Assembly (NCBI GenBank): GCA_028817755.1
Contig: JAPPPA010000102.1
Location: 1-6,865, forward strand
DNA length: 6,865 nt
Reading direction: 5' to 3'
Origin: Gammaproteobacteria bacterium
GTDB lineage: Bacteria > Pseudomonadota > Gammaproteobacteria > JAPPPA01
Shown here piece by piece: positions 1-4,937 of the stretch. Below the pieces are notes generated by a model. The model was not told the origin of the DNA and ran no database searches. It saw nothing but the letters and a program-made list of their open reading frames with translations. The position numbers were made by a program, and so were the translations under genes. The first letter of the stretch is position 1. Each line of letters opens with the position of its first letter.

Positions 1-1275
1 TGCCCAACCTGCGGCAGCTGCTCAGGCATGTTCACCGCCAACAGCATGAACTGCCTAACCGAAGCCCTTGGCCTATCACTACCGGGCAACGGTTCTACAT
101 TGGCAACCCACGCTGATCGTGAAAACCTCTTCCTAGAAGCCGGTCGCAAAATCGTAGAAATCACCAAACGTTATTACGAAGAAGACGACGACAGCGTGCT
201 ACCACGCAACATCGCCACCTTCGAAGCGTTTGAAAACGCCATGAGCCTAGACATCGCCATGGGCGGCTCTACCAACACCATCTTGCACCTGCTCGCCGCA
301 GCGCAAGAAGGCGGTGTTGACTTCACCATGAAAGACATCGACCGTCTTTCACGCCGCGTACCGTGCCTAAGCAAGGTTGCGCCAGCTACCCAGAAATACC
401 ATATGGAAGACGTACACCGTGCCGGTGGTGTATTCGGCATTCTGGCCGAGCTAAACCGTGGCGGCCTGCTGCACAACCAAATCCCAACCGTGCACAGCGC
501 CACCATGCAAGAAGGCCTGGAAAAATGGGACATTGTTAATAACCAAAATGAAGACGTACTTAACTTCTTCAAAGCCGGCCCTGCCGGTATCCCAACTCAA
601 ACCGCCTTTAGCCAAAACACCCGCTGGCCAACGCTGGATGACGACCGCGAAAACGGCTGCATCCGCTCCGTAGAACACGCCTACTCTGCCGAAGGCGGCC
701 TAGCCGTGCTCTACGGCAACATCGCCGAAGACGGCTGCGTAGTTAAAACCGCAGGCGTAGACGAAAGCATTTGGACATTCACCGGCACCGCCGTGGTATT
801 CGAAAGCCAAGACGACGCCGTAGACGGCATTCTTAAAGACAAAGTAAAAGCAGGCGACGTAGTCGTTATCCGCTACGAAGGCCCACGCGGCGGCCCCGGC
901 ATGCAAGAAATGCTGTACCCAACCAGCTACCTCAAGTCGAAAGGCCTAGGCAAAGAATGCGCCCTACTCACTGACGGCCGCTTCTCAGGCGGCACCAGCG
1001 GACTATCCATCGGCCACGCCTCACCAGAAGCAGCCGGCGGCGGCGCGATTGGTCTAATAGAAAACGGTGACACCATCAAAATCGACATCCCCAATCGCAC
1101 GATTGACGTAGACGTAGACGATGCCACCCTAGCTGAACGCCGCAAAGCCCAAGACGCCAAAGGCTGGAAACCCGCTGAAGACCGCCCGCGTAAAGTGACG
1201 CCTGCGCTGAAAGTGTTTGCCAAGATGGCGACTAGTGCGGATAAGGGTGCTGTTCGGGATTTGAAGCTGTTATGA
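1..1275 (+). CDS. ilvD: Dihydroxy-acid dehydratase, C-terminal part (5' end outside window)
   Basis: This enzyme dehydrates 2,3-dihydroxy-isovalerate and 2,3-dihydroxy-3-methylvalerate to the 2-keto acids, the third common step of valine and isoleucine synthesis, in the cytoplasm. The frame is open from base 1 and gives 424 residues, opening with the Fe-S motif CPTCGSCSGM. Taking the cysteine of GSCSGM (residue 7 here) as E. coli C195 gives an offset of 188. The same offset places E303 (in GPGMQEM) on the Mg ligand E491 and S329 (in GRFSGGTSG) on the catalytic S517. About 188 N-terminal residues are missing, including the other Fe-S cysteine and the carboxylated lysine; this is a window cut, not a lesion. 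The ATG at 28 is internal. The visible part is intact to the TGA at 1273. The last 30 codons use third bases very differently from the rest (see findings). Confidence 0.97.
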   Translation, partial: CPTCGSCSGMFTANSMNCLTEALGLSLPGNGSTLATHADRENLFLEAGRKIVEITKRYYEEDDDSVLPRNIATFEAFENAMSLDIAMGGSTNTILHLLAAAQEGGVDFTMKDIDRLSRRVPCLSKVAPATQKYHMEDVHRAGGVFGILAELNRGGLLHNQIPTVHSATMQEGLEKWDIVNNQNEDVLNFFKAGPAGIPTQTAFSQNTRWPTLDDDRENGCIRSVEHAYSAEGGLAVLYGNIAEDGCVVKTAGVDESIWTFTGTAVVFESQDDAVDGILKDKVKAGDVVVIRYEGPRGGPGMQEMLYPTSYLKSKGLGKECALLTDGRFSGGTSGLSIGHASPEAAGGGAIGLIENGDTIKIDIPNRTIDVDVDDATLAERRKAQDAKGWKPAEDRPRKVTPALKVFAKMATSADKGAVRDLKLL

Positions 1276-1276
1276 T
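1268..1276 (+). promoter_or_regulatory. Candidate extended -10 promoter for the lipoprotein gene
   Basis: TGTTATGAT matches the extended -10 pattern TGnTATAAT at all but one base and sits about 40 nt before the ATG at 1317. I see no good -35 box, as expected if an extended -10 is used. It overlaps the ilvD stop codon. It would give the lipoprotein gene its own transcript with a leader of roughly 35 nt. A match this short can arise by chance. Confidence 0.3.
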
Positions 1277-1303
1277 TTCATAACATGAATTCATATTTCA
1301 CCC

Positions 1304-1308
1304 AAGGA
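1304..1308 (+). promoter_or_regulatory. Ribosome binding site of the BamE-like lipoprotein gene
   Basis: AAGGA lies 8 nt before the ATG at 1317, a normal Shine-Dalgarno distance. It supports that ATG, which also begins a complete lipoprotein signal. Confidence 0.6.
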
Positions 1309-1316
1309 CTTCGCGA

Positions 1317-1676
1317 ATGCGATTAAAACGATTAACGTTAATACTGTGTGCAAGTATCGCCCTAGCTGGTTGCACATTCGCCGCATGGAACAAAGATTTC
1401 TCTACCCCCAAAGAAAAGCTAAGCGCTCCAAAGTTTCACCTTGTCAGCCTAGGCATGAACAAGGCAGAAGTAGCGTCTGTTTTAGGTCCTCCTGACCAAA
1501 TAATTGGCGCTCGCAAAGACGGAAACGACATTATCGAGACGTGGGAATACATTCGCGTTGCGGCCGTAGTCGGGCCAGACCAAATAGCTGAGAGATACCA
1601 AGTTTTTTTCACCAACAACAAGTTAAGTGCTTACGATTCTTCTGGTGACTTTAAGCAACAAGTCAATGTCAGGTAA
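1317..1676 (+). CDS. Small BamE/SmpA-like lipoprotein
   Basis: This is a 119-residue protein predicted to be exported and lipidated. A basic start (MRLKR) and hydrophobic stretch lead to the lipobox LAGC, with the acylated cysteine at residue 19. The residue after it is T, which does not suggest inner-membrane retention, so an outer-membrane location is likely. Residues 45-60 (LGMNKAEVASVLGPPD) resemble the 'GM(t/s)..eV...lG.Pd' motif of BamE/SmpA-type domains. They are followed by WEY at 76-78 and a strand-rich YQVFFTNNKLSAYD segment at 94-107, which fits that small fold. It is probably not BamE itself: the match is limited to the fold-level motif, and the gene's neighbours give no link to outer-membrane assembly. 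A Shine-Dalgarno lies at 1304-1308. It begins 41 nt after ilvD and could be read through from it or from the candidate promoter at 1268. Its exact role is unknown. Confidence 0.85.
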   Translation: MRLKRLTLILCASIALAGCTFAAWNKDFSTPKEKLSAPKFHLVSLGMNKAEVASVLGPPDQIIGARKDGNDIIETWEYIRVAAVVGPDQIAERYQVFFTNNKLSAYDSSGDFKQQVNVR

Positions 1677-1720
1677 ATGATTAATTAAACCAAAAAAACT
1701 GAAACAGTCGGCCCAAGCCA

Positions 1721-1918
1721 ATGGAAAAATTCGAGAATAAAGACTGGCATCAATTATCCGTTGCCGAACAAAAGAAAGCAGACGCTTTATGTAACAATGG
1801 CAAACATGGGAGCCTTTACCAAGAAAAAGGGCCGGGCGGTGGAACTGGTGACTATATATGTCGAGATTGCGGTGTTCTAAAATCGGGCGCTGAATGGAGA
1901 AGGCAAGGCTTGTTATAA
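1721..1918 (+). CDS. Unrecognised 65-residue protein with possible zinc-binding site
   Basis: I do not recognise this family. The protein is small, soluble and hydrophilic, with no signal peptide or membrane segment. The N-terminal half (residues 1-23) is charged and probably helical. Four potential metal ligands follow: C24, H29, and a C47-R-D-C50-G knuckle. A glycine-rich loop (GPGGGTG, 37-43) lies between the two halves, and the C-terminus is basic (WRRQGLL). A C-x4-H ... C-x2-C arrangement would suit a minimal zinc ribbon, but this is inferred from spacing only. ATG 1721 is the only possible ATG start, because an in-frame TGA lies at 1700-1702. No clear Shine-Dalgarno precedes it, which lowers confidence in strong expression. 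It follows the lipoprotein gene by 44 nt on the same strand, and local base composition is AT-richer than ilvD. Confidence 0.6.
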   Translation: MEKFENKDWHQLSVAEQKKADALCNNGKHGSLYQEKGPGGGTGDYICRDCGVLKSGAEWRRQGLL

Positions 1919-1934
1919 AACAAATTAATCATTA

Positions 1935-2020
1935 GGGTCAGAGTAAATTGATCCAAGAAGTCGGGCAAAAAATGGGGACAGACCACGTTTTAAAAGTTAA
2001 AGGGGGCAGAGCCCTTTAAC
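1935..2020. repeat. REP-like repeat cluster: three GGGNCAGA motifs
   Basis: The spacer between two gene ends carries three direct copies of the core GGGNCAGA: GGGTCAGA at 1935-1942, GGGACAGA at 1975-1982 and GGGGCAGA at 2003-2010. Each sits in a different partly palindromic setting. The first pairs loosely with TGATCC at 1949-1954. The second sits in AATGGGGACAGACCACGTTT. The third is the loop side of a perfect 9-bp hairpin at 1996-2020. From memory, phrases like GGGTCAGAGTAAATTGA and GGGACAGACCACGTTT recur next to REP-associated tyrosine transposases (RAYT, IS200/IS605-related) in marine gammaproteobacteria. No transposase gene is present here, so this would be a dispersed non-autonomous remnant. 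Confidence 0.6.
1991..2020 (-). terminator. Probable intrinsic terminator of the DUF1499 gene
   Basis: On the minus strand, 5 nt beyond the TAG at 2025-2027, GTTAAAGGG (2020-2012) pairs perfectly with CCCTTTAAC (2004-1996) around a 7-nt loop. TTTTA follows at once (1995-1991). Stem plus T-run suits a rho-independent terminator, though the T-run is short and the stem is only one-third GC. On the plus strand the hairpin lacks a T-run, so any termination should favour leftward transcripts. It coincides with the third REP-like motif and may be that element serving as a terminator. Confidence 0.55.
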
Positions 2021-2024
2021 CCAT

Positions 2025-2474
2025 CTACTCAATCCCAGCCAACAACTCCCGAAAACGCTCCACCCGCCTCCGGTTAACACCAAAGTCGTAATAGCCAAGG
2101 CGTGAGGCTGAGCGTAAGTACAGCTCTTGCTTTGCAGCGTCTAACCGCAACTCAAAATCGTCGATAAAGAGCCCGGATAAAGTCTTAACTTCTGCTCGGA
2201 TATAGTCACTCTGCTGCTCAATAATCTGAGTTCTATCCATTTGCGCCAAAGCCAAGCCAACTCGACGCCATATATTCACGGCATCACTGCCGACTGATAT
2301 CGGCGCTACATAACTATCACCTGAGTATTCAGAAACCACACAGTTAGGCTTAGCCGGGCAAGGCGTTAAACCTTTGCCCACTTGTCTTTCCTGCGGTTTT
2401 ACCTGTGCTGAAGCACATGAGCAAAGCACAACGGAAATAAAAACAGGCGCAAGCTTTATCAAACTAGTTTTCAT
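2025..2474 (-). CDS. DUF1499 family lipoprotein
   Basis: This 149-residue exported protein belongs to DUF1499, a family with no firmly established function. The N-terminus MKTSLIK and a hydrophobic stretch end in LCSC, an acceptable lipobox with the lipidated cysteine at 20; the cysteine at -2 is unusual. The mature part opens with the family signature LTPCPAKPNC (residues 36-45). It continues with the strand-rich block YIRAEVKTLSGLFIDDFELR (91-110) and ends with the conserved RSASRLGYYDFGVNRRRVER (121-140). All expected blocks are present, so the gene looks complete. Only 42 bp separate its start from the divergent NERD gene at 2517, so their promoters must overlap each other or the coding starts. 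I see no convincing promoter in that gap and only a weak ribosome site. A probable terminator lies just after the stop. Confidence 0.9.
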   Translation of the reverse strand: MKTSLIKLAPVFISVVLCSCASAQVKPQERQVGKGLTPCPAKPNCVVSEYSGDSYVAPISVGSDAVNIWRRVGLALAQMDRTQIIEQQSDYIRAEVKTLSGLFIDDFELRLDAAKQELYLRSASRLGYYDFGVNRRRVERFRELLAGIE

Positions 2475-2494
2475 TGAAACAGCCTAAAGGAACT

Positions 2495-2504
2495 GGAGGC
2501 GGAG
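2495..2504 (+). promoter_or_regulatory. Ribosome binding region of the NERD gene
   Basis: GGAGGCGGAG holds two purine-rich Shine-Dalgarno-like stretches. The nearer, GGAG at 2501-2504, is 12 nt from the ATG at 2517, slightly long but usable. The ATG gives a protein that starts a few residues before a membrane helix, which supports this start. Confidence 0.45.
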
Positions 2505-2516
2505 TACTATCTAACG

Positions 2517-3161
2517 ATGGACTACTCCCCAATACTCGAACAGGTTTATACGCTCTACTGGCTTATTCCGCTCTTTGTCGTTGCCGGTTTTCTAACGTCA
2601 GCTTGGTTTAAAGGCTGGCTTGGCGAAGCGCTAGTAAAACTAGCCGCTAAGCTCTGGTTGGATTCAGAGGTCTATCACCCGATACATAACGTCACCCTTC
2701 CTACTGATGACGGTAGCACCCAGATCGACCATATCTTTGTTTCGCGCTATGGCGTATTTGTGGTGGAAACCAAGAATATGAAAGGCTGGATTTTCGGCAG
2801 CGAGCGCCAAGCCAATTGGACGCAAAAGATTTATAAGAAAAGCTATAAATTCCAAAACCCGCTGCGCCAGAACTACAAGCACATTAAAACGCTTGAAGCC
2901 GCGTTGGATATTCCCGCAGAAGCCATTCACTCTGTTATTACGTTTGTTGGCGACAGCACCTTCAAAACCCAAATGCCCAGCAATGTGACACACGGCAGTG
3001 GATGCATTCGCTACATTAAGTCTTTCAAGGCACCGGCGCTAACAGGTGAGCAGATGGAAAGATCCATCGCCGCAATCGAGTCCGGACGCCTAACAGAATC
3101 TTCGAAAACCGACCGCAAACACGTGAAGAACCTGCGCCAGAGACACGCAAAAAATGATTAA
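2517..3161 (+). CDS. Membrane-anchored NERD (nuclease-related domain) protein
   Basis: This 214-residue protein has one N-terminal membrane helix (about residues 13-31) followed by a NERD domain, a fold related to PD-(D/E)xK restriction-type nucleases. The likely active-site set is visible: E37 in GWLGEAL, D71 in TQIDHIFV, and E84-T-K86 in VVETKNMKGWIFG. The later NP-LRQNYKHI block (114-123) is also typical. The tail (about 195-214) is rich in lysine and arginine and could bind nucleic acid. Unlike many NERD proteins, it has no helicase, kinase or topoisomerase-type zinc finger attached; the basic tail ends the protein. Nuclease activity is inferred from the retained residues, and no substrate is known. 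With few residues before the helix and basic residues after it (K32, K41, K45), the domain probably faces the cytoplasm. Its stop overlaps the next start by 8 nt, which suggests translational coupling. Confidence 0.9.
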   Translation: MDYSPILEQVYTLYWLIPLFVVAGFLTSAWFKGWLGEALVKLAAKLWLDSEVYHPIHNVTLPTDDGSTQIDHIFVSRYGVFVVETKNMKGWIFGSERQANWTQKIYKKSYKFQNPLRQNYKHIKTLEAALDIPAEAIHSVITFVGDSTFKTQMPSNVTHGSGCIRYIKSFKAPALTGEQMERSIAAIESGRLTESSKTDRKHVKNLRQRHAKND

Positions 3162-3435
3162 ACGAATTGCCATGTGGCGTTTAAACAATGCCAACGACGC
3201 AGCAGAAATGAGTGACAAATTGTTGAGCATGGAAAGCCGCGTGCCGTCGCTACAAAACATTGAAGTGGGCATTAATCAATCCACCTCAGATGCCGCCTTC
3301 GACATTGTATTTACTGGCTGCTTTGAAAGCTGGGAAGCGTTAGAGGCTTTCAACCAAGATCCATTTCATAAAAGCATTTCTGCATGGGTATCTGACGCCC
3401 GGAAAGTTCGACATGTTGTCGATTATGAAATCTAA
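3154..3435 (+). CDS. Dabb-domain (stress-responsive A/B barrel) protein
   Basis: This 93-residue cytoplasmic protein fits the Dabb family, small dimeric alpha/beta barrels of the ferredoxin-like type. The visible pattern is an opening strand MIKRIAMWRL, a helix around 15-28, a V-x-S-L-x-x-I-E-V-G strand start at 30-39, and AFDIVFTGCFESWEALEAF at 48-66. The family-typical DPFHKSI (69-75) follows, and the protein ends on the strand VRHVVDYEI. The histidine found near the start of many Dabb proteins (MIKHI) is arginine here. Family members include stress-induced proteins and some polyketide cyclases, so no reaction can be assigned. The ATG lies inside the end of the NERD gene in a different frame, with 8 nt of overlap and only a GAGA-like ribosome site, so translation is probably coupled to NERD. 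Confidence 0.85.
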   Translation: MIKRIAMWRLNNANDAAEMSDKLLSMESRVPSLQNIEVGINQSTSDAAFDIVFTGCFESWEALEAFNQDPFHKSISAWVSDARKVRHVVDYEI

Positions 3436-3461
3436 GTTAGCGCGCTAGAACTGTCCTGCCG

Positions 3462-3995
3462 ATGTCTCAACCAGTACTGGAATTTTGGTTTGAAGAACTC
3501 ACACCCAAGCAATGGTGGGCGGTAAATAGCGAGTTTGATGCGGCGATTACCAAGCGCTTCTCGCCTTTATTACAACAAGCCATTGCTGGCGAGCTATGTA
3601 ATTGGCGCGACACCGCACAGGGCCGTTTGGCAGAAATCATTCTGTTGGATCAGTTTTCTAGAAACATTTACCGCAACACGCCGGGCGCTTTTGCCCAAGA
3701 CGCTTTGGCGGTAGCGCTCTCTCAAGAGGCCGTTAGCCGCGGCTGTTTAAGCGAGTTAAACGACACAGAACGCGCATTTATGCTGATGCCGTATATGCAC
3801 AGCGAGTCGGCACTGATTCACCAACAAGCCGAGCCTCTATTTGCCAAGCATGCGCCGAATAATTTGGACTTTGAAATACGCCACAAAGCGATCATTGACC
3901 GCTTTGGGCGTTACCCGCATCGGAACGAAATTCTTGGTCGCGAATCGACAGCAGAAGAAATCGATTTTTTAAAACAGCCGGGCTCTAGCTTTTAA
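3462..3995 (+). CDS. DUF924 family protein
   Basis: This 177-residue cytoplasmic protein belongs to DUF924, an all-helical, TPR-like family of about this length with no established biochemical role. Conserved blocks appear in order: VLEFWFEELTPKQWW (5-19), GRLAEIILLDQFSRNIYR (54-71), the MPYMHSE motif (109-115), RFGRYPHRN (147-155) and LGRESTAEE (158-166). It has no signal peptide or membrane segment, and all blocks are intact, so the gene looks complete and functional. It starts 26 nt after the Dabb gene with no good Shine-Dalgarno, and probably rides on the same transcript. It converges with the leftward gene ending at 4023, with 27 bp between the stops. No strong terminator is visible there; a 5-bp stem (4007-4011 with 4021-4025) without a T-run is too weak to call. 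Confidence 0.92.
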   Translation: MSQPVLEFWFEELTPKQWWAVNSEFDAAITKRFSPLLQQAIAGELCNWRDTAQGRLAEIILLDQFSRNIYRNTPGAFAQDALAVALSQEAVSRGCLSELNDTERAFMLMPYMHSESALIHQQAEPLFAKHAPNNLDFEIRHKAIIDRFGRYPHRNEILGRESTAEEIDFLKQPGSSF

Positions 3996-4022
3996 TTTTG
4001 ATGGCTTAGGCGATTGGCTGGC

Positions 4023-4937
4023 CTACTCCCAAAACTCTAATACCGATTTCACGCTGGCTTTCGTCGCGCGTTTTTTCTCATCTAACGCGAGCTTGGCGTC
4101 AGCAGGCGCAGCGCTAGGGCCAGCTTCGCCGCTAATTTCTAGGCGCACGTTTTCTTTGTAATAGGCCATTTCTACAGGCGATAACGGTACGCCTGTCCAT
4201 GGGTCGTACTTAAACTCGCAGCTATGCTGCATTTCGCGCCCAAACATGATTTCTTTGACTTGCCCCTTACGAAAGCAAGGCGGCACGTGCAACGGCAGCT
4301 CTCCACTTAAGGTACTTGGCTCAATCATTTCTGGCCCGTAGCGCTCTAGGGTTTGTGTGTCGGCCAACATATAGGTTGGTAGGCGCTCTCCGCTTTCAGG
4401 ATCGAAACGCAAACCTCCTACCCTAAATACAAAACACAGAGTTTCTTGGTTGACGCCTAGGGCTTTGTAGCGGTCGACCATTTCTTGTGAAAGGCTCATG
4501 CTGTAGCCGCCATCGCCATAGTAAAAACACTGGTTTGGAAATGGCTTAGGCTGCTCTGCGCCGAAACCTGACAATGCAATGCCCAGCTCTCTTAAGTCTT
4601 TTGCGGACGAAAACACCAGCGGGAATACGGTGCTGTCATCACTATTGCTACAGTTGATGTGACCTTCTGCAACAAAACCAAAGTCTCGCCATTGGCCCTG
4701 ATATTCGCCTGCGATTAATGCGGCGGGGCCAGACATTCCCCAGTCCAAAGCTCGCTTATACACTTTAGTACCGTTGGGCAGTTTGCCGAGTAGCTTGCCG
4801 TCTGGCCCGTTGCGCACCTCTATGGCAGAAGCTTTAGGGTTAGCGGCAAGGCACATTTCTGCGGCCGCAGGCGCACTAAGAAATAGCGACGCTAAACTCA
4901 CTGCCATTAGCAGTGTTTTGGTAAGCGAGTTATTCAT
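4023..4937 (-). CDS. Exported six-cysteine protein with SH3-like N-terminal domain
   Basis: This is a 304-residue secreted or periplasmic protein of a family I cannot name. A typical Sec signal (NNSLTK, then a hydrophobic core) ends in SAPAAAE, with cleavage likely after A26. Residues about 28-95 look like a bacterial SH3 domain: IEVRNGPDGKLLGKLPNGTKV, a W-containing middle, then WRDFGFVAEGHINC. Six cysteines (29, 96, 137, 168, 221, 240) could form three disulfides; C29 and C96 bracket the SH3 part. The second half holds related segments: DPESGERL (179-186) and DPWTGVPL (245-252), and a C-x11-LS pattern at 137-150 and 240-253. The tail after about 270 is low-complexity and charged. The start overlaps the end of the TIR-linker/TPR gene by 8 nt, with its own AGGAA site, so the two proteins are probably made together. 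No catalytic motif is recognised. Confidence 0.85.
   Translation of the reverse strand: MNNSLTKTLLMAVSLASLFLSAPAAAEMCLAANPKASAIEVRNGPDGKLLGKLPNGTKVYKRALDWGMSGPAALIAGEYQGQWRDFGFVAEGHINCSNSDDSTVFPLVFSSAKDLRELGIALSGFGAEQPKPFPNQCFYYGDGGYSMSLSQEMVDRYKALGVNQETLCFVFRVGGLRFDPESGERLPTYMLADTQTLERYGPEMIEPSTLSGELPLHVPPCFRKGQVKEIMFGREMQHSCEFKYDPWTGVPLSPVEMAYYKENVRLEISGEAGPSAAPADAKLALDEKKRATKASVKSVLEFWE

Noticed and set aside
28..30. ATG as the start of ilvD
   Set aside because: It lies inside the conserved CPTCGSCSGM motif, and the frame is open from base 1, so it is an internal methionine.
174..1223. Minus-strand open frames within ilvD
   Set aside because: They are explained by the skewed codon use of ilvD, overlap each other, and resemble no known protein.
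1269..1284. Intrinsic terminator after ilvD
   Set aside because: The stem is only 6 bp and AT-rich and no T-run follows, so it is unlikely to stop transcription.
1677..1930. Integron gene cassette around the 65-residue gene
   Set aside because: A lone small gene with spacers on both sides suggested a cassette, but no pair of attC core sites (GTTRRRY and RYYYAAC) is present in the right order.
2475..2516. Divergent promoters between DUF1499 and NERD genes
   Set aside because: TTGAAA at 2474-2479 resembles a -35 box, but the nearest -10-like sequence (TACTAT, 2505-2510) is 25 bp away, too far for a sigma70 promoter. No better pair was seen on either strand.
4007..4025. Terminator between the convergent DUF924 and exported-protein genes
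   Set aside because: Only TAGGC/GCCTA pairs (5 bp, 9-nt loop), with no T-run on either strand.
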